DNA of 47,564 nt from a virus: positions 1 through 47,564 of the IMG/VR virus record IMGVR_UViG_3300046318_000570; one strand, given 5' to 3'. Positions within the stretch are counted from its first letter, which is position 1, and the number at the start of each line of letters is the position of its first letter. Positions 1-7,606 of this stretch are shown one piece after another. The position numbers and the translations under genes were made by a program. The notes under the pieces were generated by a model, which saw nothing but the letters and a program-made list of their open reading frames with translations, ran no database searches and was not told where the DNA came from.

Positions 1-2
1 GT

Positions 3-1484
3 TGGATGGAGTCTACAGTTGCACTTATCAATGCGTACCTAAAGCCAGAGCAGGTATCTCCAATCTTTGATTACTCGGAGATTCGCCCTTACGGTGCTCC
101 AATCAAAACTTTTGGTGGAACTGCTTCAGGACCTAAGCCTTTGGTGGACTTGCACAGAGCAATCGTAGGTATCTTTAACGGTCGTGCTGGTGAAAAGCTG
201 ACAACCGTTGACATCGCTGACCTCGGTAACTTGATTGGTCGCTGTGTTGTTTCGGGTAACGTTCGTCGTTCAGCTGAGCTTTTGGTTGGTCGCATTGGCG
301 ATGATAACTTCCTAAACCTCAAGAACGCTAAGGTTTTTCCTGAGCGTAACTCTTACGACTCGGAGAACCCTGGTTGGGGTTGGATGTCTAACAACTCAGT
401 TATGGTAAACGTAGGTACCGACTTCTCGAAGATCATTGACGGTATTGTTCGTAATGGTGAGCCTGGAGTTATCTGGGAAGACATGTCAAAGCAGTATGGT
501 CGTCTAGCTGACCCAATCAATAACAAGGACTGGCGTATTGCTGGGTACAACCCTTGTGCTGAGCAGTCACTTGAGTCTTATGAGATGTGTACTCTTGTTG
601 AGACTTACCTAAACCGTCACGATGACCTAGAAGATTTTAAGCGCACTCTTAAGTTTGCTTATCTCTATGCCAAGACCGTTACCTTGTTGCCAACCCACTG
701 GGAAGAAACAAACGCCATTATGCAGCGTAACCGTCGCATTGGTACTTCCATCTCTGGTATTGCCAACTTTGCCGATAACAAGGGTCTTCCAGTTCTACGT
801 CAGTGGATGGATGAGGGCTACGCAGTTATTAAGAAGTATGACAACATCTACTCGGAGTGGTTGGGTGTTCGTGAGTCAATCAAGACCACAACCGTAAAGC
901 CGTCAGGTACTGTATCAATTCTTGCTGGTGAGAGCCCAGGTGCTCACTGGTCTCCAGGTGGTCAGTACTTTAACCGTGCTATCCGCTTTGGTAATGATGA
1001 CCCACAGCTTGCTCTATTCAAGATGGCTAACTACACAGTTGAGCCAGCATCTGAGAACCCAGAGCACACTTCTGTTGTCTACTTCCCTATTAAGGCAAAT
1101 GCTAAGCGTGCCGAGAAGGATGTAAGCATCTACGAGAAGATGAACCTAGCTGCAACTGCTCAGCGTTACTGGTCTGACAACTCGGTTTCAGTAACTATCT
1201 CATTCAACCCAGAAACTGAGGGTAATGATGTCGAGAAGGTTCTTCACATGTATGACGGAAGCTTGAAGACTGTTTCATTCTTGCCTTCTGGTAACTACAC
1301 CTACCCACAGATGCCATATACCCAGATCACTGAGGAAGAATATGTAGCGGCAACTGAGAAGTTGTTCCCTATTGACTTCGCTGGTATCTATGACGGTATG
1401 GGGATTGACGCAATTGGTGAGATGTACTGCACTACGGACGCATGTGAAATCAAACTTATTACTGAAAATTTAAAAGATAAGTAG
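3..1484 (+). CDS. nrdJ: Adenosylcobalamin-dependent (class II) ribonucleotide reductase, C-terminal part; cut by the window edge
   Basis: Reduces ribonucleotides to deoxyribonucleotides for phage DNA synthesis. The frame is open to the left edge, so about the first third of the protein is outside. Counting from the ATG at 6, NPCAE at 182-186 gives the thiyl-radical Cys184 and Glu186, with Cys195 eleven residues on. This is exactly the Cys408/Glu410/Cys419 spacing of the monomeric Lactobacillus leichmannii enzyme. The C-terminal CTTDAC (Cys475, Cys480) matches the Cys731/Cys736 pair that passes electrons from thioredoxin, and a thioredoxin gene lies at 15158. The SGNVRRSAE stretch at 83-91 is also typical. 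No NrdB partner is needed for this class. It is followed by a hairpin terminator. Confidence 0.93.
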   Translation, partial: WMESTVALINAYLKPEQVSPIFDYSEIRPYGAPIKTFGGTASGPKPLVDLHRAIVGIFNGRAGEKLTTVDIADLGNLIGRCVVSGNVRRSAELLVGRIGDDNFLNLKNAKVFPERNSYDSENPGWGWMSNNSVMVNVGTDFSKIIDGIVRNGEPGVIWEDMSKQYGRLADPINNKDWRIAGYNPCAEQSLESYEMCTLVETYLNRHDDLEDFKRTLKFAYLYAKTVTLLPTHWEETNAIMQRNRRIGTSISGIANFADNKGLPVLRQWMDEGYAVIKKYDNIYSEWLGVRESIKTTTVKPSGTVSILAGESPGAHWSPGGQYFNRAIRFGNDDPQLALFKMANYTVEPASENPEHTSVVYFPIKANAKRAEKDVSIYEKMNLAATAQRYWSDNSVSVTISFNPETEGNDVEKVLHMYDGSLKTVSFLPSGNYTYPQMPYTQITEEEYVAATEKLFPIDFAGIYDGMGIDAIGEMYCTTDACEIKLITENLKDK

Positions 1485-1502
1485 TAGTTAGAAAAAAGAT
1501 TG

Positions 1503-1526
1503 GCCATCCGAAAGGGTGGCTTTTCT
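1503..1526 (+). terminator. Rho-independent terminator of the RNR gene
   Basis: Seven-base-pair stem GCCATCC/GGGTGGC (one G-T pair) with a GAAA loop and a following T-rich tract. The promoter of the next gene begins within its T tract. Confidence 0.8.
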
Positions 1527-1539
1527 TTTATCTAAAAGA

Positions 1540-1545
1540 TATAAT
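1540..1545 (+). promoter_or_regulatory. -10 box of a leaderless promoter
   Basis: A perfect TATAAT ends 6 nt before the ATG at 1552, so the transcript probably begins at or next to the start codon. No ribosome binding site precedes that ATG. The -35 is weak and overlaps the preceding terminator. Confidence 0.6.
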
Positions 1546-1551
1546 CCTAAG

Positions 1552-2121
1552 ATGGAAAACTTATGGACTGAATACACTCTTAGCACTTATGAAGAGGGTC
1601 GCTGCTGTGAAATAGGTTATGAGCGTCAAAAACCTTATTTTGGTGACCCATCTCATAATAGAAACTACTTTGAGGGTGACCGATGGGAGCTTTTTCAACA
1701 TATTCAATGTGCAGAAGCTGAGCTAGCTGCAGCTCGTATTTTGGGTTATACCGAGTTTTATCCGCACTTTAATAAGTGGAAGACTGAGTTAGATATCCCA
1801 GGATTTGAAGTGAGATATTACAGAACTAAGGATGATGGTAGAGACCCTTGTTTAAGAATATCTACAAGAGCTGATTCTAATATTGAAAATATCCCCTATA
1901 TTCTCATGGCTAAGGGACCTGAAAAACGTTCTATGAGATTTGCATCCAAAGGCTACATGGGGGAGCCTTATGTCGCTCTTGGTTGGATATATCTACATGA
2001 TGCAATATCTGACCAATATCGATCATCTATGAGCCAGACTAAATATGAAATACCTCTTTCCCAGCTGAGGAGTATGGAAGAACTTCTACCTATTCGAAAA
2101 TTTAATCTGGGAGTAGAATAG
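1552..2121 (+). CDS. Conserved phage protein of unknown function (189 aa)
   Basis: I do not recognise a family. The protein is soluble, rich in Tyr, Arg and Glu, with no membrane segment and no obvious catalytic motif. An in-frame GTG at 1516 exists but lies inside the upstream terminator. ATG 1552, placed 6 nt after TATAAT, is the better start and implies a leaderless message. The FmdB-type zinc ribbon gene follows 4 nt after the stop, so the two are probably cotranscribed. Confidence 0.75.
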   Translation: MENLWTEYTLSTYEEGRCCEIGYERQKPYFGDPSHNRNYFEGDRWELFQHIQCAEAELAAARILGYTEFYPHFNKWKTELDIPGFEVRYYRTKDDGRDPCLRISTRADSNIENIPYILMAKGPEKRSMRFASKGYMGEPYVALGWIYLHDAISDQYRSSMSQTKYEIPLSQLRSMEELLPIRKFNLGVE

Positions 2122-2125
2122 TAGG

Positions 2126-2311
2126 ATGCCAACATATGAATATAAATGTTCTATAAATCCAGAACATAAATACATAGATATTCGTGGAATGAACGATGAA
2201 GCGACAAGATCGACTTGCGCTGAAGAGGGTTGCGAAGGTAGACTTATGAGAGTATTCAGCGCACCTCCAATAACTTTTAAGGGTAGTGGATTTAGTGCAA
2301 AGAATGGTTAA
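2126..2311 (+). CDS. FmdB-type zinc ribbon protein
   Basis: A 61-residue protein opening with MPTYEYKC, the standard start of FmdB-family zinc ribbons, with further cysteines at TCAEEGCEG, giving the four-cysteine pattern. The tail SAPPITFKGSGF also matches the family. Members are small putative regulators or nucleic-acid-associated proteins of unclear function. It starts 4 nt after the previous stop with a GTAGGATG context and is in line with the WhiB gene downstream. Confidence 0.85.
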   Translation: MPTYEYKCSINPEHKYIDIRGMNDEATRSTCAEEGCEGRLMRVFSAPPITFKGSGFSAKNG

Positions 2312-2334
2312 CTAAACATAAAGGACTCGTATTA

Positions 2335-2658
2335 ATGGCTAACTTTGCTTTGTCTAACTATCCAGAATTTTTAATAGCTGAGCCACCCTGTTCACAGACT
2401 GACCCTGAGGCATTCTTTGCTCAAGAAATATATGATGCTAGTGGCAAAGTACTGGGTGCTAGATATTACAATGAAGCTGGTGCTAAGGCTATATGTAATT
2501 CTTGCCCTTTAATTACTGAATGCCTAAGTTATGCCATGGAGTATAAAGACCTTCTTGGCATCTGGGGTGGCACTACTGAGCATGAAAGATCCAATATGCG
2601 CCGTCGACTTAATAGAAGAGCTATAAAGACTGGCAGACAAACCAATGTGCTAAAATAG
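2335..2658 (+). CDS. whiB: WhiB-family Fe-S transcription factor
   Basis: WhiB-like proteins bind a [4Fe-4S] cluster and act on the principal sigma factor; they are almost confined to actinobacteria and their phages. The four cluster cysteines are visible at residues 19, 54, 57 and 63 (C-X34-C-X2-C-X5-C). The family turn GIWGG is at 75-79, followed by an Arg/Lys-rich DNA-binding tail (RRRLNRR). Length (107 aa) is normal. The spacing between the first and second Cys is long for the family, which is acceptable but notable. Phage copies can antagonise host WhiB proteins; whether this one does is not shown here. Confidence 0.92.
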   Translation: MANFALSNYPEFLIAEPPCSQTDPEAFFAQEIYDASGKVLGARYYNEAGAKAICNSCPLITECLSYAMEYKDLLGIWGGTTEHERSNMRRRLNRRAIKTGRQTNVLK

Positions 2659-2709
2659 TAATACCTGGGGAGAAGTTAGATATAACTGTCTAATTCCTAA
2701 GGAGACCAC

Positions 2710-2979
2710 ATGGAAATAGTAAAAAAGATTCTCAAGCGTACAGTCGCTTTAGTAATCCTAAAGGTAAGTGGTGTTCTTGCTGCTGGTTCGATTGCTGGAG
2801 TTGAACTCTGGCAGTCAGCACTTGTAGCCGCTTTCGTAGGTGTTATGGAAGTTGCTGAGTCACTAGCACGTGCCTACGTTGTAGACGGTGTGCTTGATGA
2901 CGAAGAAATTGACATTGCATTTGCTTCCTCAGCTGAAGCTGAAGTTGCAAAGAGCAGAAAGAAACCTTCAGAGTTGTAA
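2710..2979 (+). CDS. Small membrane protein, holin-like
   Basis: An 89-residue protein with a basic N-terminus (KKILKR), two closely spaced hydrophobic segments (about 10-30 and 34-55) and an acidic then charged C-terminal tail. This resembles small actinophage holins or membrane proteins in shape only. A strong ribosome site (AAGGAG) lies 8 nt before the ATG. The endolysin and a better-placed holin candidate are 13 kb away, so the role here is uncertain. Confidence 0.65.
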   Translation: MEIVKKILKRTVALVILKVSGVLAAGSIAGVELWQSALVAAFVGVMEVAESLARAYVVDGVLDDEEIDIAFASSAEAEVAKSRKKPSEL

Positions 2980-2993
2980 AAAGAACCAGCAAG

Positions 2994-3018
2994 TCCCTCC
3001 AAGAAATTGGGGGGATTT
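2994..3018 (+). terminator. Rho-independent terminator
   Basis: Nine-base-pair stem TCCCTCCAA/TTGGGGGGA with a GAAA loop and a short T run, just after the membrane protein gene. Confidence 0.8.
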
Positions 3019-3042
3019 GTTGCATTTGTAGTGATTATTGAC

Positions 3043-3048
3043 TATAGT
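3043..3048 (+). promoter_or_regulatory. -10 box of a leaderless promoter
   Basis: TATAGT ends 7 nt before ATG 3056; no Shine-Dalgarno sequence is present. The preceding hairpin isolates this unit from upstream reading. Confidence 0.55.
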
Positions 3049-3055
3049 TCTATAT

Positions 3056-3298
3056 ATGAATGAAATTGACTTTGAAGCATGGCTTCAAACTGGTATTGCA
3101 AACGGGTGGTGTGGTCCAGCAGTGTGTTATACACATGACGGTCTACCAACATCGGAAGCAGAAGAACTAGAGTTTGACGATTCTGACCCGTGTATCCATA
3201 TAATTAGACTTTATGAAGATAAAGACAATAAAATTGCTGTAGAGCAAAACCATGCTCCAAGTATTTGGAGAGCAACTAATAGAGGAATGGAAATATAA
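3056..3298 (+). CDS. Hypothetical acidic protein (80 aa)
   Basis: No recognised family. It is acidic, with three cysteines (WCGP, VCY, PCIH). A TTG at 3038 is in frame but lies in the promoter; ATG 3056 is the likely start because TATAGT sits 7 nt before it. The 45-residue gene at 3301 follows 2 nt after the stop. Confidence 0.65.
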   Translation: MNEIDFEAWLQTGIANGWCGPAVCYTHDGLPTSEAEELEFDDSDPCIHIIRLYEDKDNKIAVEQNHAPSIWRATNRGMEI

Positions 3299-3300
3299 AA

Positions 3301-3438
3301 ATGGCAAAAGGTAGCAACGGTGGTGGAAAGCCAGCACCAGTAAAGGGTAACTCAGATCGCCCTAATCAGAAAGCTAGTAAAAAGCGTCCAAAGATGTTTG
3401 ATGCAATCAAGCGTCGTTTGGTTACTGTAACTAAATAG
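3301..3438 (+). CDS. Small basic protein (45 aa)
   Basis: An ATG-initiated frame of 45 codons directly after the preceding stop. The product is rich in Lys, Gly and Arg (MAKGSNGGGK at the start, KASKKRPK in the middle) and ends KRRLVTVTK. Such basic peptides often bind nucleic acid, but no family is recognised. Its 3' end carries the -35 of the tmRNA promoter. Confidence 0.5.
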   Translation: MAKGSNGGGKPAPVKGNSDRPNQKASKKRPKMFDAIKRRLVTVTK

Positions 3439-3446
3439 TGTATAAT
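3418..3446 (+). promoter_or_regulatory. Promoter of the tmRNA gene
   Basis: TTGGTT (3418-3423), a 17 bp spacer and TATAAT (3441-3446). The expected transcription start lies a few bases before the mature tmRNA 5' end at 3466. Confidence 0.7.
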
Positions 3447-3465
3447 AAAAATATAATTAAATAGA

Positions 3466-3785
3466 GGGGATGATCGGATTCGACGGTCGTCTTGAGAAAA
3501 TAGTGAAGCAAGCAGGAACGGCAACATATCCCTTGAAATGTTGCAACAAAATAAATGCTGAATCTCGTTCTGCATTCGCTCTAGCTGCGTAATAGTGGTT
3601 AGAACCCCTGGAAAAGCACAAGTCCTATGTGGGCATCCAGGTTTTAAATAAATAGGATAAACCAAAAAGGTTGCAGCAGGAGACCTTAAGATCCCGCCTT
3701 CGTAGTACCGTGGTTGGTAAAACCTAAGCTTGTAGAAGAATAGTTTCCCGATGATCGGACGGGGGTTCAATTCCCCCCATCTCCA
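3466..3785 (+). ncRNA. ssrA: tmRNA (transfer-messenger RNA)
   Basis: Rescues stalled ribosomes and tags nascent proteins for proteolysis. The 5' end GGGGATGATCGGATTCGACG and the 3' end with the T-arm GGGGGTTCAATTCCCCC followed by CATCTCCA form the tRNA-like acceptor domain. CCA is not encoded. The tag frame ends with codons for AESRSAFALAA and a TAA at 3590-3592. ALAA is the usual protease-recognised end, and the AFALAA ending resembles actinobacterial tags. The resume codon is not certain: the codon in the usual place reads TGC AAC rather than GCx. Confidence 0.95.
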
Positions 3786-3845
3786 CGCAGCATTAGAAAT
3801 AATGCCGCCTTGCCACTTAGCGGGTATCTTCCGTTAAGTGTGCAT

Positions 3846-3917
3846 TGCCCCTTAGCTCAATGGCAGAGCAGAGAGCTGTTAACTCTAAGGTTGTTGGTTC
3901 GAATCCAGCAGGGGCAG
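3846..3917 (+). tRNA. tRNA-Asn (GTT)
   Basis: Acceptor TGCCCCT/AGGGGCA, anticodon loop CTGTTAA with anticodon GTT, T-loop TTCGAAT and discriminator G, as expected for Asn. CCA is not encoded. It lies 60 nt after the tmRNA and probably shares its transcript. Confidence 0.93.
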
Positions 3918-3974
3918 CAAACAGCAGTTCCCTTCATGGGACGGGAGTACTCGTCCGACCTACGGAATTGTTGG

Positions 3975-4020
3975 GGGTCAGACCCTTTGCTGCGGCAGGT
4001 CTGGCCCTATTTTATTTTTT
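3975..4020 (+). terminator. Terminator of the tmRNA/tRNA transcript
   Basis: Ten-base-pair stem GGGTCAGACC/GGTCTGGCCC (one G-T pair) followed by TATTTTATTTTTT. Between the tRNA and this hairpin there is a further small dyad (GGACGGGAG/CTCGTCC) of unknown meaning. Confidence 0.85.
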
Positions 4021-4035
4021 GTTTTTTGTATATAT

Positions 4036-4062
4036 TTGACTAAATCTGTGTTAGAGTATAAG
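4036..4062 (+). promoter_or_regulatory. Promoter of a structured RNA
   Basis: TTGACT at 4036 with TATAAG at 4057 (15 bp spacer) or TAAGCA at 4059 (17 bp). It lies between a strong terminator and a hairpin-rich non-coding segment. Confidence 0.45.
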
Positions 4063-4065
4063 CAA

Positions 4066-4298
4066 CAAGATTCCGACGGGAGTCTTGGAGTATGGCTGAA
4101 TAACCTGCAAAGCTATATGGGGCAGGTAAGGCACTATCGGACATTAGCGTGTCGTCTTAGCGGATAAACGATAGGTGGGCTCAAAAGCGGATCTACTGAG
4201 AACCGTAATAGCTAGGCCCTGGTGGTAAAAAGCACTCCACCTATTCATTATTTATGGAAACCCCCTGCAAACTCGAAAGAGCCAGTCAGGGGGTTTTC
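4066..4298 (+). ncRNA. Candidate structured non-coding RNA, about 230 nt, class unknown
   Basis: There is no credible frame in this stretch. It has a promoter, ends in a terminator (CCCCCTG/CAGGGGG plus TTTT) and folds by eye into several good helices: a perfect 9 bp hairpin at 4066-4087 with loop GACG, CCTGC/GCAGG, CTATCG/CGATAG enclosing GACA/TGTC, GATAGGTGG pairing with CCACCTATT, and GGTGG/CCACC. It does not show RNase P, 6S, SRP or hammerhead core motifs. Position next to tmRNA and the RNA repair genes suggests a role in translation or RNA biology, but that is inference. Confidence 0.5.
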
Positions 4299-4299
4299 A
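4259..4299 (+). terminator. Rho-independent terminator
   Basis: Stem AACCCCCTG/CAGGGGGTT followed by TTTTC; ends the structured RNA just before the kinase promoter. Confidence 0.85.
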
Positions 4300-4307
4300 A
4301 TTTTTAC

Positions 4308-4336
4308 TTGACAATAGAGATTTATATGTGTATCTT
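4308..4336 (+). promoter_or_regulatory. Consensus promoter giving a leaderless kinase message
   Basis: TTGACA (4308-4313), 17 bp, TATCTT (4331-4336), then 7 nt to ATG 4344. No ribosome binding site is present. Confidence 0.75.
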
Positions 4337-4343
4337 TATAAAT

Positions 4344-5252
4344 ATGAAAAAAGTAATTATTCCACGAGGAATTCCTGGGTCTGGTAAAACTACCTGGGTC
4401 AAGCATCAGTTGGCTACACACACTGCTGGTACTGCTGTACGCATTAGTAATGACGACCTATCTTTCATGCTTTATGGACAGCCATGGGGTACATTCTTTT
4501 TCTCTGATGCTACCCGTGAAACCTTGCATAATCTTCGTATTGCCATGCTTGAAACTTTCCTAAAGCAGGATGCAATTACTCATATCTACGTAGATAACAC
4601 CAACCTTGCTGTTCAAACTGTGAAGTCTCTACAAGATGTTGCTTTGCGTTACGGTGCTGACTTTATTGTTGATGACCAGTTTTTAGAAGTTGACATTGAG
4701 ATATGTATTGAACGTGACTCTAAGCGTGATGCTCCTGTAGGTGTTGATGTTATTCGTAAAATGGCTAAGCAGATGCATAAGATTAAGCCTTGGAAGGTTC
4801 CAGTAATCTCTAAAATTGAAAAGTACAATAATGACTCATCGTTGACTCCAGCAATAATTGTAGATATTGATGGCACTCTTGCGCATATGCGTGATCGCTC
4901 TCCTTATGATTGGTCTCGTGTTAGTGAAGATATTGTAGATGAAAACATTAAGCGCATAATTAATCTTGAGTCCTCTCATGGGTTAGTGATTATTCTTTCT
5001 GGTCGCGATGGCTCTTGCTACAATGAAACTAAGCAGTGGTTATTGGATAACAATGTTAAGTTCTTTCACTTATATATGCGTGAAGCTGGAGATTCTCGTC
5101 CAGACTGGATTATCAAGAATGAAATCTTCCAGCAGGAAATCGCTGGGAAGTACTTTATTCGATATGTATTAGATGATAGAGATCAGGTTGTAGATCTGTG
5201 GCGTAATAAGCTTGGACTACCTACTTATCAAGTTGCAGAAGGCACCTTCTAA
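4344..5252 (+). CDS. pnkp: Polynucleotide 5'-kinase / 3'-phosphatase
   Basis: Heals broken RNA ends for ligation, as T4 Pnkp does after host anticodon nucleases cut tRNA. The N-terminal kinase has the P-loop GIPGSGKTTW at 9-18. The C-terminal phosphatase has the acyl-phosphatase motif DIDGTLAHM and later SGRDGS and DDRDQVVDLW. Length, 302 residues, equals that of the T4 enzyme (301), and the domain order is the same. An upstream in-frame ATG at 4254 lies in the terminator and is rejected. Its partner RNA ligase is at 6286, and the phage tRNAs and tmRNA flank the pair. Confidence 0.95.
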   Translation: MKKVIIPRGIPGSGKTTWVKHQLATHTAGTAVRISNDDLSFMLYGQPWGTFFFSDATRETLHNLRIAMLETFLKQDAITHIYVDNTNLAVQTVKSLQDVALRYGADFIVDDQFLEVDIEICIERDSKRDAPVGVDVIRKMAKQMHKIKPWKVPVISKIEKYNNDSSLTPAIIVDIDGTLAHMRDRSPYDWSRVSEDIVDENIKRIINLESSHGLVIILSGRDGSCYNETKQWLLDNNVKFFHLYMREAGDSRPDWIIKNEIFQQEIAGKYFIRYVLDDRDQVVDLWRNKLGLPTYQVAEGTF

Positions 5253-5270
5253 GCGCAAAGGAGAGAACAA

Positions 5271-5522
5271 GTGAAACTTATAGAAACGTTTGAGCATATC
5301 TGTGAAGTATGCGATAAAACTGAAATGCTCACCGCAAGACAAGCCCACGAGGCGGGTTGGGATTACCCGCCATTTATCGGTGTATGGGGTGTAATTTCTC
5401 AACGCACTTGTGGAAATTGCCCTATGACCAAGACTGCTTGGTGGGCAGTACAAACTGGTGCTGAACTTACAGAAAAACACTTAGCAACTATTAAACGTAT
5501 TAAGGAAGAAACAGTACAGTGA
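5271..5522 (+). CDS. Hypothetical protein with zinc-ribbon cysteines (83 aa)
   Basis: Starts at GTG after a good site (AAGGAGAG). Cysteine pairs CEVC and CGNC, about 35 residues apart, suggest a single zinc ribbon. Otherwise unrecognised. It belongs to a tightly overlapping run of genes from the kinase to the RNA ligase, so it is expressed with the RNA repair enzymes. Confidence 0.7.
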   Translation: MKLIETFEHICEVCDKTEMLTARQAHEAGWDYPPFIGVWGVISQRTCGNCPMTKTAWWAVQTGAELTEKHLATIKRIKEETVQ

Positions 5523-5782
5523 GCTACGCTAGATTTCGTGAAGGCTACAGTGATATCTATATGTACCACCACTATGCTGGATTTATTGAGTGCTGTGGTT
5601 GCTCCCTAGTTAATCCTGAAGACGGAGAAACATTTGGATTCTTCCATGCCTACACTGCTAGAGCAGTATTGGAACATCTAGATTTTCACCGTGATAGGGG
5701 GGACCTAGTTCCTGACCGTACATATGAGCGTATCAAAGAAGAGTATCAAAACTTAGACTCAAAGATAGAGGAATACAAATGA
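5519..5782 (+). CDS. Hypothetical protein (87 aa)
   Basis: GTG start overlapping the previous stop (GTGA). Rich in Tyr, His and Asp/Glu, with ECCGC near residue 25. No family recognised. Translational coupling to both neighbours. Confidence 0.65.
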   Translation: MSYARFREGYSDIYMYHHYAGFIECCGCSLVNPEDGETFGFFHAYTARAVLEHLDFHRDRGDLVPDRTYERIKEEYQNLDSKIEEYK

Positions 5783-6063
5783 AAATTACAACTGAATCTG
5801 GCTCTATTTATGATATAGATAGCCATGGTATTTGTAGAAAGTTTAACAAAACTGGAGACTGCATTGACTCATTTAAAGTTTTTGTCATTAAACCTGTTAC
5901 TGTTAGTGACAAGAATATTAAGACATGGGATGATCTTAGAGCTCTACCTGAAGGTAACTTAGAGGTTGGTAAAAGACTATACATAGGTGGTAGAGACACT
6001 TGGTGGATTTCTACCCCTATTGTATCTATTGAAGAAAGTATATATGGTGAGATAAATGAGTAA
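5779..6063 (+). CDS. Hypothetical protein (94 aa)
   Basis: ATG overlaps the previous stop by four bases. A soluble, probably beta-rich small protein; no motif recognised. Part of the kinase-ligase operon. Confidence 0.65.
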   Translation: MKITTESGSIYDIDSHGICRKFNKTGDCIDSFKVFVIKPVTVSDKNIKTWDDLRALPEGNLEVGKRLYIGGRDTWWISTPIVSIEESIYGEINE

Positions 6064-6289
6064 TGAACCTATGGCATACACCCCTAATATAGAGTCTTTA
6101 GATAATATTGTCTCCCCTGATGTTGCTGCCTATTGGACCTCTGTCGGGGCAGCTAATGCTGAAGAACGTATTATCAAACTTCTTCTAGAGCTTGATGTAA
6201 TTCGTAAAGATGTCTTTGGCCATTGGGTTGCATTTGATACTTATGGTGAAAAAGTTGTCTACCTAGATGGACTAGAAAGTAAGAAATGA
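6056..6289 (+). CDS. Hypothetical protein (77 aa)
   Basis: Overlaps both neighbours by a few bases. Mostly helical and acidic; the middle (EERIIKLLLELDVIRKD) looks like an amphipathic helix. No family recognised. It lies directly before the RNA ligase gene. Confidence 0.65.
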   Translation: MSNEPMAYTPNIESLDNIVSPDVAAYWTSVGAANAEERIIKLLLELDVIRKDVFGHWVAFDTYGEKVVYLDGLESKK

Positions 6290-7380
6290 CAAAACTATTC
6301 GATTTATTTGATGACCGTAGTTTTTATATGATGGTAGAGAATGGCTATGTTAAGGCTCAGCAAAGCCCTGATGCTTTATACACCATTTATAACTACACTG
6401 ATGCCTGTACTTGGGATCAGGCATGGAATGAGGTAACTCTTCAGTGTCGTGGGCTTATTGTAGATGAGACTACTGATGAGATTATTGCTCGTGGTATGCC
6501 TAAATTCTTCAACTCTGATCAAGATCAGGCCCCGACGTTCTTACTAGATGATGAGGTTATCGTCTCTGATAAGATGGATGGATCTCTGGGTATCCTATAC
6601 TACCTACCTGACTATACTGAAGCTATTGCTACCCGTGGATCTTTTACTTCTGACCAAGCAGTATGGGCAACTAATTGGTGGCGTACTAATCGACCAGACA
6701 TTGCTCTAGAGGCTGGTAAAACCTATTTGTTTGAAATTATCTATCCTGAAAACCGTATTGTGGTTGACTATGGAGGTAAGGAGGGTTTAGTTTGGTTAGG
6801 TACTGTAGATAATGAAACTGGTAAGTTTGAACCAGGATGGAGTTTACCTATTGATTCGGCATCTCGCTATAACTATAAAACTTGGGGTGAAGTTCTTTCT
6901 GCTCCTGAACGTGCTAATGCTGAGGGATTTGTAGTTACTCGTATCTCTGATGGTGAAATGGTAAAGATTAAGTATGAAGACTATAAGCGTCTTCATAAAT
7001 ATATGACTCGTGTAACTGAACGTCATGTTTGGGAGTGCTTATTGCAGGATCGTAGATTAATAGATGAGTTTGCTGGAGCACCAGATGAATTCCATCACTG
7101 GGTACTTGAAGTTGCTAAAGACTTAGAAGAAAAGTTTGCCACTAGACATATTAGTCTTATTCTTAACTATCGAAGTATCCGCTTTGGTAAAGATGAAGCT
7201 AAGTTTGAAGTTGAAGATCCTCGTGAAGCAAAAAAGAACTTTGCATTAGCAGTAAAAGATGAGAAAGATAAATCCTATTTCTTTAGCTTTTTTGAGGAGA
7301 GAACTGTTATTCCTCAGATTTGGAAAGAATTAAAGCCAGAAGCTAAGACATTTAAGGTAGTTAACTCGGATGCAGATTAA
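6286..7380 (+). CDS. rnlA: T4 Rnl1-type RNA ligase
   Basis: Seals RNA ends healed by the kinase-phosphatase. The nucleotidyltransferase motif I SDKMDGS places the adenylated lysine at residue 96 (99 in T4 Rnl1). Motif Ia ATRGSF, motif III YLFEIIYPENR, motif IV NAEGFVV and motif V MVKIKYEDY follow in order. Length 364 residues against 374 in T4. It overlaps the preceding stop (ATGA) and closes an operon that begins with the kinase. Together they form the classical phage defence against host anticodon nucleases. Confidence 0.95.
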   Translation: MTKLFDLFDDRSFYMMVENGYVKAQQSPDALYTIYNYTDACTWDQAWNEVTLQCRGLIVDETTDEIIARGMPKFFNSDQDQAPTFLLDDEVIVSDKMDGSLGILYYLPDYTEAIATRGSFTSDQAVWATNWWRTNRPDIALEAGKTYLFEIIYPENRIVVDYGGKEGLVWLGTVDNETGKFEPGWSLPIDSASRYNYKTWGEVLSAPERANAEGFVVTRISDGEMVKIKYEDYKRLHKYMTRVTERHVWECLLQDRRLIDEFAGAPDEFHHWVLEVAKDLEEKFATRHISLILNYRSIRFGKDEAKFEVEDPREAKKNFALAVKDEKDKSYFFSFFEERTVIPQIWKELKPEAKTFKVVNSDAD

Positions 7381-7606
7381 ATCAGAAGATATTGTACTTT
7401 TATGGTCAAAAGACCAGAAGTGGCATCTATGGTCATATACGCAGAGAAATGGTGAAGATTCTAAAAAGCATAAGCATTATGTACTCTGTGGTCAAACATT
7501 TATTGGTGGTTACCACTCTAACTCTACAAAACAATACTCTGAGGCTATTAGAAACCAGTCTTTCGGTATATGCGAGGAATGTAAAAAGGTACGTTCAGAG
7601 GACTAG
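7370..7606 (+). CDS. Hypothetical protein (78 aa)
   Basis: Overlaps the ligase end by 11 nt. Contains HYVLCG and, further on, CEECKK, which together could bind one zinc. Aromatic- and charge-rich, with no membrane segment. No family recognised. Confidence 0.6.
   Translation: MQIKSEDIVLLWSKDQKWHLWSYTQRNGEDSKKHKHYVLCGQTFIGGYHSNSTKQYSEAIRNQSFGICEECKKVRSED

Noticed and set aside
1516-1551. GTG 1516 as start of the 201-codon frame
   Set aside because: It lies inside the RNR terminator and upstream of a TATAAT placed for a start at 1552.
3366-3770. Leftward 134-codon frame over the tmRNA
   Set aside because: It is the antisense shadow of the tmRNA gene and has no start signal.
3810-4043. Rightward frames across tRNA-Asn and its terminator
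   Set aside because: They run through a clear tRNA and hairpin terminator.
4066-4298. RNase P RNA, 6S RNA or self-cleaving ribozyme
   Set aside because: None of the conserved core sequences of these classes is present; kept as unclassified.
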